In this document: in pieces, positions 1-7,776 of the stretch
How positions within the stretch are numbered: the stretch's first letter is position 1
Layout of the letters: every line of letters begins with the position of its first letter
NCBI GenBank assembly: GCA_017883355.1
Contig: JADGNS010000108.1
Coordinates: 1-9,367 of the forward strand
Source of the DNA: Candidatus Solibacter sp.
Lineage (GTDB): Bacteria; Acidobacteriota; Terriglobia; Bryobacterales; Bryobacteraceae
Direction: 5' to 3'
DNA: 9,367 nt
Translations under genes and position numbers: made by a program
The notes under the pieces: model-generated
Database searches by the model: none
Seen by the model: the letters and a program-made list of their open reading frames with translations, nothing else
What the model was told of the DNA's origin: nothing

Positions 1-401
1 TCGGCAATGCCCTTCCACGACCGTCCCGGCACGTACTGGCGGCCGAACTTGCCGGCCAGCTCGTCGAAGTAGCGGCGCATGTGGTCGCGGCGCTTTCGCA
101 GGGCGAGGCGCAGTGCCTCCTGGTCCTGCGCGGCCTCGGGAATTTCCACCGCGGCCTGGCGGAAAAGCTCCATCAACTCCGTGGTCGCGGTAAGGCGGTA
201 GAAGGCGTTCTTCCCGGTGCGCCGGTCGTCCACCAGGCCGGCCTGCTTGAGTTGCGCCAGGTGGGTGGAAATCTGGCTCTGCCCTTTGGACAGGATCTCC
301 TGGAGTTCCGCCACCGAGAGTTCTTCCTGTTCGAGCAGGAGCAGGACGCGCAGGCGATTCGGGTCGGCCGCCAGCCGCAGGGATTTCAGGATTGACGCCA
401 T
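1..401 (-). CDS. sahR: SahR-like ArsR-family regulator with methyltransferase-like domain (partial, N-terminal 133 residues)
   Basis: Probable SAH-responsive transcriptional repressor of the SAM cycle. The gene runs off the left edge, so only the N-terminus is visible. Seen: an ArsR-type winged helix covering about residues 5-75, with the HTH around SVAELQEIL (29-37) and the recognition helix QSQISTHLAQLKQAGLV (41-57). The metal-binding ELCVC motif of arsenic sensors is replaced by ELSVAEL, so metal sensing is unlikely. Residues 100-133 (RRYFDELAGKFGRQYVPGRSWKG) are a linker that in known proteins leads into a Rossmann methyltransferase-like domain. The ATG at 401 is the only plausible start: an in-frame TGA lies within the upstream operator and no other Met, GTG or TTG codon lies between. 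No clear Shine-Dalgarno is present. Known: SahR, an ArsR protein whose effector domain is methylase-related, represses ahcY, metK and methionine genes and is released by SAH. Divergence from ahcY-metK and the operator between them support the same role here. The C-terminal domain itself is outside the window. Confidence 0.8.
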   Translation of the reverse strand, partial: MASILKSLRLAADPNRLRVLLLLEQEELSVAELQEILSKGQSQISTHLAQLKQAGLVDDRRTGKNAFYRLTATTELMELFRQAAVEIPEAAQDQEALRLALRKRRDHMRRYFDELAGKFGRQYVPGRSWKGIA

Positions 402-426
402 AGCAAAAACAGTTGTAGTATCAATG

Positions 427-444
427 TATCAAGATTTCTTGATA
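427..444. promoter_or_regulatory. Candidate SahR/ArsR operator, 18-bp inverted repeat
   Basis: TATCAAGATTTCTTGATA has perfect 8-bp arms (427-434 and 437-444) around a TT centre. It contains ATCAA-N6-TTGAT, the half-site arrangement typical of ArsR-family operators. It lies 25 bp upstream of the regulator ATG and 26 bp upstream of the ahcY ATG, so one bound dimer could repress both directions. A further ATCAA half-site at 420-424 sits directly beside it in the same orientation as the left arm. I find no canonical -35/-10 pair in this 69-bp spacer; the operator probably overlaps the core promoters. Confidence 0.75.
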
Positions 445-455
445 TGAGGGAAGCC

Positions 456-460
456 GGAGA
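456..460 (+). promoter_or_regulatory. Ribosome binding site of ahcY
   Basis: GGAGA lies 10 bp before the ATG at 471. The same GGAGACAT octamer precedes metK, which supports both starts. Confidence 0.55.
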
Positions 461-470
461 CATATAAAAG

Positions 471-1898
471 ATGGGCACCGCAACGATTAACGAAACCGCC
501 GCCGAATTCAAAGTGGCAGATCTCTCGCTGGCCGAATGGGGCCGCAAGGAGATCTCCATCGCCGAGTACGAAATGCCGGGCCTGATGTCGATCCGCAGGA
601 AGTACGCCGCCGCCAAACCGCTGGCCGGCGTGCGCATCACCGGTTCGCTGCACATGACCATTCAGACCGCCGTCCTGATTGAGACGCTGGTCGATCTCGG
701 CGCCACGCTGCGCTGGGCAAGCTGCAACATTTTCTCCACGCAGGATCACGCGGCGGCGGCCATTGCCGCCTCCGGCGTGCCGGTATTCGCCTGGAAGGGT
801 GAGAGCCTCGAAGAGTACTGGTGGTGCACCTATCAGGCCGTCAGCCATCCCGGCGGGCATGGTCCGCAGTTGGTAGTGGACGATGGCGGCGACGTGACGC
901 TCCTCCTCCACAAAGGGTATGAGCTCGAAAACGGCAGCGATTGGGTCAACAGCCCTTCGGAAGCCCACGAGGAGAAGGTCATCAAAGACCTGCTGAAAAA
1001 GGTCTACGCGGAAGATCCCCAGCGCTGGCACAAAATGGTGGCGGCGTGGCGCGGCGTCAGCGAGGAAACCACCACCGGCGTGCACCGCCTGTACAAGATG
1101 CAGGAACAGGGCAAGCTGCTGGTGCCGGCCATCAACGTCAACGATTCGGTGACCAAGAGCAAGTTCGACAACCTCTACGGCTGCCGCGAATCGCTGGCCG
1201 ACGGCATCAAGCGGGCCACCGACGTCATGGTAGCGGGCAAGGTCGCGGTAATCTGCGGGTACGGCGACGTGGGCAAGGGCTCGGCGCATTCGTTGCGCGG
1301 CATGGGCGCGCGCGTCATCGTGACCGAGATCGACCCCATCAACGCCTTGCAGGCGGCGATGGAAGGCTTCGAAGTCACCACCATCGAAGACACCCTGGGG
1401 CGCGGCGATATCTACGTGACCTGCACGGGCAACTGCGAGATCATCACCCTGGAACACATGCGCAAGATGAAGGACCAGGCGATTGTGTGCAACATCGGGC
1501 ATTTCGACAACGAAATCCAGATGGACCGGCTGAACCAGAGCGACGCCAAACGCACCAACATCAAGCCGCAGGTGGACATGTACACGTTCCCCTCCGGCGA
1601 CAGCATGTTCGTGCTGGCCGAGGGCCGGCTGGTGAACCTGGGCTGCGCCACGGGCCACCCGAGCTTCGTGATGAGCAACAGCTTCGCCAACCAGACGCTG
1701 GCGCAGCTCGATCTGTGGAAGAATAAGGACACGTACAAAATTGGCGTGTATACTCTTCCCAAGAAGCTGGATGAAGAGGTGGCGCGCCTGCACCTGGAGA
1801 AGATCGGTGTCAAGCTGACCACGCTGACGGCCAAGCAGGCCGAGTATCTGGGCGTGCCGGTGGAAGGCCCGTACAAGGCCGAGAACTATCGTTATTAG
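471..1898 (+). CDS. ahcY: Adenosylhomocysteinase (S-adenosyl-L-homocysteine hydrolase)
   Basis: Cytosolic NAD-dependent enzyme that reversibly splits SAH into adenosine and homocysteine, removing the product inhibitor of methyltransferases and feeding methionine resynthesis. The 475-residue protein is full length for the family. Visible landmarks: the substrate-binding stretch HMTIQTAVLIETL (61-73) and CNIFSTQDHAAAAI (85-98); NVNDSVTKSKFDN (222-234), which holds the catalytic Lys229 and Asp233 corresponding to human Lys186 and Asp190; the Rossmann NAD motif GYGDVG (263-268) followed by the acidic E286 region; TCTGN (317-321); CNIGHFDNEI (340-349); GCATGHPSFVMSNSFANQ near the C-terminus; and the characteristic ending PYKAENYRY. 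It is the first gene of an operon with metK and divergent from the SahR-like regulator, whose putative operator lies just upstream. No defect seen. Confidence 0.98.
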   Translation: MGTATINETAAEFKVADLSLAEWGRKEISIAEYEMPGLMSIRRKYAAAKPLAGVRITGSLHMTIQTAVLIETLVDLGATLRWASCNIFSTQDHAAAAIAASGVPVFAWKGESLEEYWWCTYQAVSHPGGHGPQLVVDDGGDVTLLLHKGYELENGSDWVNSPSEAHEEKVIKDLLKKVYAEDPQRWHKMVAAWRGVSEETTTGVHRLYKMQEQGKLLVPAINVNDSVTKSKFDNLYGCRESLADGIKRATDVMVAGKVAVICGYGDVGKGSAHSLRGMGARVIVTEIDPINALQAAMEGFEVTTIEDTLGRGDIYVTCTGNCEIITLEHMRKMKDQAIVCNIGHFDNEIQMDRLNQSDAKRTNIKPQVDMYTFPSGDSMFVLAEGRLVNLGCATGHPSFVMSNSFANQTLAQLDLWKNKDTYKIGVYTLPKKLDEEVARLHLEKIGVKLTTLTAKQAEYLGVPVEGPYKAENYRY

Positions 1899-1905
1899 AA
1901 AGACT

Positions 1906-1910
1906 GGAGA
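1906..1910 (+). promoter_or_regulatory. Ribosome binding site deciding the TTG start of metK
   Basis: GGAGA ends 6 bp before TTG 1917-1919, which is ideal spacing. It supports a TTG start, since the sequence downstream immediately encodes the conserved N-terminus ADNQRHIFTSESVTEGHPDK. Confidence 0.7.
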
Positions 1911-1916
1911 CATCCC

Positions 1917-3083
<1,167 letters not shown>

Positions 3084-3092
3084 GCTGGCATG

Positions 3093-3113
3093 CCCCGCCC
3101 CTGCCCGGCGGGG
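3093..3113 (+). terminator. GC-rich hairpin after metK, possible terminator
   Basis: CCCCGCC (3093-3099) pairs perfectly with GGCGGGG (3107-3113) across a 7-nt loop, 9 bp past the metK stop. No T-tract follows, so it is not a classical intrinsic terminator. It could still act as an RNA 3'-end stabiliser or a weak terminator. Confidence 0.4.
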
Positions 3114-3162
3114 TAGCATCATGGCCCGATGTGTGGGCGACGCTGACGCCGCGATTGGCGGC
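3095..3162 (+). repeat. Imperfect direct repeat, copy A (matches 7777-7843)
   Basis: Aligned by eye, this segment matches 7777-7843 at 57 of 67 positions, with one extra T at 3134. The shared block spans the leader, the string GGTAGCATCATGGCC, the start codon and the first 11 codons of the ECF sigma-factor gene. Weaker similarity may continue to about 3205 if a short deletion is allowed. Copy A lies between metK and the receptor gene and has no sigma-factor body after it. Confidence 0.8.
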
Positions 3163-3225
3163 GTCCATGCGCCGGGACAGGTCACGGCTGTCGTCTTCGC
3201 AGGATGGATTGGGCCGCGAAATTAG
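3121..3225 (+). pseudogene. Truncated 5' remnant of an ECF sigma-factor gene
   Basis: Reading from ATG 3121 gives a 34-codon frame containing VGDADAAIGG, which resembles WGDPDTAIGG at residues 2-11 of the sigma factor encoded at 7811. The normal start equivalent (ATG 3129) is frameshifted by the extra T at 3134 and meets TGA after five codons. A C in place of T at 3127 opens the alternative frame from 3121. Similarity fades after the IGG motif. The frame stops at 3223-3225, overlapping the stop codon of the convergent receptor gene. It is most probably a dead fragment; translation of the small frame cannot be excluded. Confidence 0.55.
3145..3165. terminator. Perfect 8-bp hairpin between convergent genes
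   Basis: GACGCCGC (3145-3152) pairs with GCGGCGTC (3158-3165) around the loop GATTG. It lies between the 3' ends of metK (plus) and the receptor gene (minus), where a bidirectional terminator would be expected, but no T-tract flanks it on either strand. The matching stretch in the sigma-factor gene cannot form this stem. Confidence 0.35.
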
Positions 3226-6200
3226 AAGATCACCTTCATGGATGCTTGCATGATGCGTGGGTCGAATGCGTTCGTGATCCGCCCGAAGTTGCTGGCTGAA
3301 ATGTTGGCTACCGGCAACCCAAAGTTGGGATGATTCAGCAAGTTGAATGCTTCCGCCCGTGCGCTGATCCGCAACCCCTCGCGCAGGTGGAATTCACGGC
3401 TAAGCGCCATATCGACATCGAAGTAACCGGGGCCCCGCAAGCTTAAGTGCCCGGCATTGCCAAACGTACCGATGGCGTTGGCGGCGTAGAGACTGGGATT
3501 CACGTACTGGTAGACCAGACCATGACTGGCACCGGTATACGTCTGTGCGCCGGATACCACGTTGGGCCGGTCCAAGCCCCCGCCGGTGAGCGAATTATCC
3601 TTGCCGGTTGTCGGGTTCACCGGCAATCCGCTCGAGTAGCGGATGAGAGGAGCGAGATTCCAGCCGTTTAGAAGATGGCCGGCGAGGCCGCCATTGGCAA
3701 CCTTACTTGCATACACGACGCTGGTGTTGAAGAGAAATGGCACGTCATAGGTGCAGGGACCATAGTCTCCCTTTGCATTATTGGGGTCCTGGAAGACGGG
3801 CCCGGAAAAAGAATTCATGGGGGCGATGCCGAGGCATTTCGACCAGGTGTAATTGGCCAGTAACGTATAGCTGTGGGCGAAGCGGTGCTCAATGGAGGTA
3901 AGCAGGCCATTATAATTGGCATCAATGCCGTCGTTGGCCGTGATCATGCTGGAATAGTATGCGCCAGCTTTGGGGTTCAACAGGGACAGGACGCGGCGGG
4001 CCTGGGTGTTACCCGTGGACGAGCAGAGCGCGCTGCCGCAGTTGCCGGGAATGTAAACGGCCGGGTTGGTCTCATTGCCGATCCATAAGTGGGATGTCTT
4101 GTTGCCCAGATAAGAGATGGAGAAGATCCAATTCTCGCTGAAGCGGTGTTGCATGCTGGCGTTCCATTGCGCCACGGTCGGGGAATGCAGATGGGGCGGC
4201 AGAAACACTTCCGCATTGGCGATGGGGAAGGAGACATTCTTACTGGGGGTGGGGAGCGGGAAGGGGTTGCCTCCGGCGACGTTGCCCCAGGGGTTAGCGA
4301 ACTGGTAGGGGCCGCTGGTGAGCGTGACCTGGGGGCCGTAGGGCGGGTTTTGGGCGACCATGCGGTAGGGAATGAAGGCAGCTACCGAATCGTACAGGTA
4401 GGCCGCACCCACGCGGAGCGTCGTCTTTCCAGTCCCGGTGGGATCGAAGACGAATCCAAGGCGAGGAGAGAAGTTCGCAAGCCTTTTATCGGTGAAGGTA
4501 TGAGTGACCCCGGGGTCGCCGGCGAAGAGCGAACCGACAGGCGCATTGGCATAAATCTGACTGACCTGGCCAGCGTCAAAAGCCGCGCGGGAGAAGGTGC
4601 TGCCACGATCGTAGTGGTCAAACTCAGGCAGGAAGGGTTCCCAGCGAAGGCCGATATTGGCAACCAATGTACGGGTCACATGATACGTGTCCTGCACATA
4701 CATCCCAAATATATTTTGGCGAAGATCATTGAGTTGCTGGCCGCTCTGATTGAAGGTGTTCATCTTGCCGGTCAGGAAGTCCAGCAGCGGATCGTTGCTA
4801 TACTGGCCGGAAAAACTGAACACTCCGTTGTCGTTATAGTGATTTTCCTGGATCTCCCGGGTGCGGATGAAATCCACGCCGAAGGCAATCTGGTGCTTGC
4901 CGCGCAGAATATCCACGTCGTCGGCATATTGGAAACTGGTGACGGGGAATCTCCCGAGAGCACAGGTGCCGCAGCCCACCGCGAATCCGCCGTTGTTGAC
5001 AGCGACCTGCAAGAAATTCGGCGTGCCCTGGTAGAGGCTTGAGGCTCCGAGTGTAGCCATATTGACGCCGTTGGCATTGGGGCCGCGGTTGTTGCTCCTG
5101 CGGCCCAGAGTGGCATGGAAGGAATTTACCGTGGACCCGCTGAGGGTGTATGTGTCGCCCAGGACGAACGTCGTGGCGCGCTCTACATTTCCCGTCACTG
5201 AGGTGACGAGGATGTCGTGAGGATCGAAGAATGCCTTGAGCGTGTAGTCATCCATAAAATAACGCCCGTAGAGGGAGTGTTTGGCGTTGACGATCCAATC
5301 GACGCGTCCCACGATCTGGCTTTCATTGGACTGTATCGGGATACCATAGGAAACCTTGCCACAGGGGTCGGTCGTCGGCGGCAAGTATTTGGCGAGAGCG
5401 ACCGACACCGGATCGAAGCGGGCTGGGCTAATCTGGAAGTTGGGCAACGGGATGCCAGTTGTGGGATCGTTCACCACACGAGCCACGCCCCTGGTCTGGC
5501 AACCGGGGCCGTCGAGGGCGCTGAAGTCGCCGGCGAGCGCCGCCGCGGTGGGAACAAAGGCGGTGCTGGAAGATGGGTCCTGCCGGATATCGGATTGCTG
5601 AAAACCGGCGAAGAAGAATAGCTTGTCGCGGATGATCTTACCGCCGATGGTGCCACCGAACTGGTTGCGCTTCAGGCTGTCTTGCTTAGGCGCAAAATAG
5701 TTGATGGCGTTGGCATGCCCATTGCGGATGAACTCAAAAAGGTTCCCGTGCCATCGATTCGACCCGGACTTGGTGACCGCATTGACGACGCCGCCGGGAT
5801 GCAGGCCGTTGCGGGCCGGCAGAGTGCTGGTCTCCACGCTAAACTCCGCCAGCGCATCGGGAAAGGGGAACGGCATATTCACATTGGTGAAGCTATCGTT
5901 GTTGTCTCCGCCATCCAGCAGGTAGTTGGTGGCGTCGCCCGCGCTGCCCGCGATGGAGATGGATTGTGAACTGAAGAAGCTCTTGCTGCCGGTGTTGGTT
6001 CCATCGCTATGATTCACGGCCGCGCCTGAGATGGTAATGAGCTGGGTCGCATCGCGGCCATTGAGCGGCAATTCGACGATGCGCTGCTGATCCACCACTT
6101 GGGAGATGGTATTTTGCTGCGTCTGCACCAAGCCGGCGTTGGCGTGCACCTCCACCCTTTCCGCCACTGCCCCTACTTTCAGGCTGACGTTGAGCTGCAC

Positions 6201-6536
6201 GTGGTCGCCAACTCTTAAGAGAATGCCGCTTTGCGCGTACGTTTGAAATCCGGAGACCGTCGATTCGAGCGTGTAGGCTCCGATCGGCAGACTCGGGATG
6301 GTGTAGATGCCATCCGAGTTGGTGACCGCATTGTAGACCGCGCCGGTGTCCACTCCGGTCATCTTGATCTGGGCGCCGGCTACCAGGGCACCTTGCTCGT
6401 CTAAGACTCGACCTGTCACCGAAGCGTTGGATACTGCCTGCGCATACAGTGCCGGCCCGTTTCCGAGCACTACGATGGTCAGCAGCAAGCTACTGACAGC
6501 AATAGCATTTCTCGTCCACTTATTGGAGACAACCAT
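3222..6536 (-). CDS. Oar-like TonB-dependent outer-membrane receptor with carboxypeptidase-regulatory-like domain
   Basis: Probable outer-membrane beta-barrel for uptake of large substrates, perhaps glycans or peptides; the substrate cannot be told. The start is ATG 6536, because GGGAGG lies about 8 bases upstream; an in-frame ATG 21 bp earlier has no such site. The protein is 1104 residues. Seen: a signal peptide (basic NKWTRN, hydrophobic AIAVSSLLLTIVVLG, likely cleavage after AQA at 32-34); a carboxypeptidase-regulatory-like beta-sandwich at about 38-122 (SVTGRVLDEQGALVAGA, NSDGIYTIPSLPIGAY); a plug domain at about 130-260 with ELPLNGRD (155-162) and LLDGGDNNDSF (206-216); then the barrel, opening with LKRNQFGGTIGGKIIRDKLFFF (288-309), highly typical of the acidobacterial receptors. 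It ends in KVIF, the terminal aromatic residue expected for barrel insertion. Its base composition looks less GC-rich than the flanking genes. It lies 148 bp downstream of the propeller gene and probably has its own promoter. Confidence 0.93.
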   Translation of the reverse strand: MVVSNKWTRNAIAVSSLLLTIVVLGNGPALYAQAVSNASVTGRVLDEQGALVAGAQIKMTGVDTGAVYNAVTNSDGIYTIPSLPIGAYTLESTVSGFQTYAQSGILLRVGDHVQLNVSLKVGAVAERVEVHANAGLVQTQQNTISQVVDQQRIVELPLNGRDATQLITISGAAVNHSDGTNTGSKSFFSSQSISIAGSAGDATNYLLDGGDNNDSFTNVNMPFPFPDALAEFSVETSTLPARNGLHPGGVVNAVTKSGSNRWHGNLFEFIRNGHANAINYFAPKQDSLKRNQFGGTIGGKIIRDKLFFFAGFQQSDIRQDPSSSTAFVPTAAALAGDFSALDGPGCQTRGVARVVNDPTTGIPLPNFQISPARFDPVSVALAKYLPPTTDPCGKVSYGIPIQSNESQIVGRVDWIVNAKHSLYGRYFMDDYTLKAFFDPHDILVTSVTGNVERATTFVLGDTYTLSGSTVNSFHATLGRRSNNRGPNANGVNMATLGASSLYQGTPNFLQVAVNNGGFAVGCGTCALGRFPVTSFQYADDVDILRGKHQIAFGVDFIRTREIQENHYNDNGVFSFSGQYSNDPLLDFLTGKMNTFNQSGQQLNDLRQNIFGMYVQDTYHVTRTLVANIGLRWEPFLPEFDHYDRGSTFSRAAFDAGQVSQIYANAPVGSLFAGDPGVTHTFTDKRLANFSPRLGFVFDPTGTGKTTLRVGAAYLYDSVAAFIPYRMVAQNPPYGPQVTLTSGPYQFANPWGNVAGGNPFPLPTPSKNVSFPIANAEVFLPPHLHSPTVAQWNASMQHRFSENWIFSISYLGNKTSHLWIGNETNPAVYIPGNCGSALCSSTGNTQARRVLSLLNPKAGAYYSSMITANDGIDANYNGLLTSIEHRFAHSYTLLANYTWSKCLGIAPMNSFSGPVFQDPNNAKGDYGPCTYDVPFLFNTSVVYASKVANGGLAGHLLNGWNLAPLIRYSSGLPVNPTTGKDNSLTGGGLDRPNVVSGAQTYTGASHGLVYQYVNPSLYAANAIGTFGNAGHLSLRGPGYFDVDMALSREFHLREGLRISARAEAFNLLNHPNFGLPVANISASNFGRITNAFDPRIMQASMKVIF

Positions 6537-6543
6537 GCCACAA

Positions 6544-6549
6544 CCTCCC
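6544..6549 (-). promoter_or_regulatory. Strong Shine-Dalgarno deciding the receptor start
   Basis: On the minus strand GGGAGG precedes ATG 6536 with good spacing (the bases between read TTGTGGC). It fixes the start at 6536 rather than the upstream in-frame ATG at 6557. Confidence 0.8.
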
Positions 6550-6604
6550 GTTTGCATCCTGGCCTAAATGCGCGATGAAAGCGATTACACTCGGTTTTGG
6601 ACCG

Positions 6605-6610
6605 ATTATA
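6605..6610 (-). promoter_or_regulatory. Consensus -10 box (TATAAT) for the receptor gene
   Basis: The minus strand reads GTGTATAATCGG here, a perfect sigma-70-type -10 hexamer in otherwise GC-rich sequence. Transcription would begin near 6598 and give a leader of about 60 nt. No good -35 hexamer stands at 16-18 bp, so an activator or alternative sigma factor may be involved. The rest of the 148-bp gap (6537-6684) holds a T-rich stretch at about 6638-6663 and no gene. Confidence 0.5.
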
Positions 6611-6684
6611 CACCCGACCGCCTACGGGGCATCTCCCATTTTTGTTTATTTTCCATTTGTTTCGGCCGGAACGTTTCGGCGCGG

Positions 6685-7704
6685 TCATTTGGCCGGCTTG
6701 TCGAACCAGTAGAGCAGTATGCCATAGCCGACACCGGCGGGATCGGTGGTGCGCGCGGTCTGGAAGGCCATGAAGCGCCCGTCTGTCGACACCACGGGAT
6801 TGGAGGACTTGCCGGCTTCGTAGTCATTGAAGTGCGTCAGGCGGACGAAGTCTTTCCCCGTACCGTCCAGCCGCAGCTTCCAGATGTCGATGTTGCCCGA
6901 GCCGTGTTGGCCGCCCAGTTGTTCCACCTGCCGATCGCCCTCGACACACGTATAACGGCCGTCCGGAAAGATGCCCTCGGTCTCGTTGTACGTGCCCGGC
7001 GCCTTGGAAAAATCCACCACCTGGAGCGTCTTCAGGTCAATCCCCATGACCGTAGCCAATCCTTTGGGCTGGTAACAGGTGAAGGTCATCTTGCTGTCGT
7101 TATCGTAAAAGTCCTGGGCCTCGAGGACACAGTTGCGGTCCTTGCTCTCATACACGGTCTTCTTGTTGACCAGCTTGGGAGCCGCGCCGGAGAGATCCAC
7201 GTCGGCCACAATGAGCCGGGAGGCGTCAGCCGCCAGGTCGGGCGCCTGCTCGTGGGTCTGGGAATAGGAGATCTTGAGACTCTTCTTGGAAAGGGCCGCG
7301 CCCTCGCTCATTTTCTCTCCCAGCTTGACAGGCTTGGAGCCCGGTGCGCTTTTCAGAACCCATAGCTCGTTGTCCCGATGGCGGCTGATCCGTATATCCT
7401 CAAAGTGGTCCGGGCCGATCAAAAGGTAGTCGCCTGTCGACAGATGCATGACCCGCAGGAATGCCGCGGCGGGCACATTGCAGGTAAGGCAGCGGATGTG
7501 GCGGGTGCCGAGATCGATCGCGAAGGCGTCGCCGAAGCTCTTCGCCATGAACGCCACCTGGCGGTTGTCCGGCGAGATGTCGGCGCGCTCGCCGAAATGC
7601 GTCAGAACCTCGATATTGGGCGGCAGATGATCGAGCTGGCTGCCCGGCTTGCGCTGCGCGGCGAGCGGCAACACGAGTACAAGTAATGCACACAAATGTT
7701 TCAT
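6685..7704 (-). CDS. Secreted TolB/PD40-like beta-propeller protein
   Basis: Exported protein of unknown function with WD40-like (PD40/TolB-type) repeats; a binding or scaffold role in the periplasm is inferred. The 339-residue chain starts with a short signal peptide (MKHLCALLVLVLPLAAQ; no lipobox cysteine at the cleavage site). Repeat blades are recognisable by SPDNRQVAFMA (44-54), by DIWKLRLDGTGKDFVRLTHFNDYE (273-296), which has the pattern of TolB blades, and by STDGRFMAFQTARTTDPAGVGYG (306-328). FPDGRY (246-251) is another degenerate blade. The middle part diverges from the consensus. No catalytic motif of a peptidase fused to such propellers is present, and the protein ends after the propeller. 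It is followed on the same strand by the TonB-dependent receptor after 148 bp, so the two may share an envelope function. It is divergent from the sigma factor across 106 bp. No Shine-Dalgarno is seen; a promoter placed so close to the ATG suggests a leaderless transcript. Confidence 0.85.
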   Translation of the reverse strand: MKHLCALLVLVLPLAAQRKPGSQLDHLPPNIEVLTHFGERADISPDNRQVAFMAKSFGDAFAIDLGTRHIRCLTCNVPAAAFLRVMHLSTGDYLLIGPDHFEDIRISRHRDNELWVLKSAPGSKPVKLGEKMSEGAALSKKSLKISYSQTHEQAPDLAADASRLIVADVDLSGAAPKLVNKKTVYESKDRNCVLEAQDFYDNDSKMTFTCYQPKGLATVMGIDLKTLQVVDFSKAPGTYNETEGIFPDGRYTCVEGDRQVEQLGGQHGSGNIDIWKLRLDGTGKDFVRLTHFNDYEAGKSSNPVVSTDGRFMAFQTARTTDPAGVGYGILLYWFDKPAK

Positions 7705-7710
7705 GCGGGG

Positions 7711-7739
7711 ATCGTATCAGGAAATCGATGTGCTCACAA
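7711..7739 (-). promoter_or_regulatory. Probable promoter of the propeller gene, leaderless geometry
   Basis: On the minus strand, TTGTGA (7734-7739) and TACGAT (7711-7716) are separated by 17 bp, each matching the sigma-70 hexamers at four of six positions including the key bases. The -10 box ends only 6 bp before ATG 7704, so the transcript would start at or next to the start codon. This agrees with the missing Shine-Dalgarno. Confidence 0.5.
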
Positions 7740-7741
7740 TA

Positions 7742-7761
7742 GCGGGGAGCTGCGGGGAGCT
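7742..7761. repeat. 10-bp tandem repeat, two copies plus a partial third
   Basis: GCGGGGAGCT occurs at 7742-7751 and 7752-7761, followed by a partial GCGGA. It sits in the divergent spacer between the propeller gene and the sigma factor, just upstream of the direct repeat. It may be an operator array or simple slippage. Confidence 0.6.
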
Positions 7762-7776
7762 GCGGATGGGCTCGTC

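Noticed and set aside
427..444. The palindrome as an intrinsic terminator hairpin
   Set aside because: The stem is AT-rich, has a 2-nt centre and no T-tract, and it sits between divergent starts, not at a gene end.
402..470. SAH or SAM riboswitch upstream of ahcY
   Set aside because: The spacer is only 69 bp, is mostly occupied by the palindrome and RBS, and shows none of the helices or conserved loops of these riboswitches. A protein operator explains it better.
4089..5042. A 317-codon plus-strand frame inside the receptor gene, plus several shorter ones nearby
   Set aside because: They lie opposite a well-conserved receptor, show no domain or signal peptide, and have no convincing ribosome binding site.
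3222..6536. Receptor gene as a possible insertion sequence or phage gene
   Set aside because: It is a complete, intact TonB-dependent receptor with signal peptide, plug and barrel. No transposase, terminal inverted repeats or target duplication were seen at its ends.
6671..6686. Imperfect palindrome near the end of the propeller gene as its terminator
   Set aside because: The pairing is interrupted and leaves almost no loop, and the sequence after it on the minus strand is A-rich, not T-rich.
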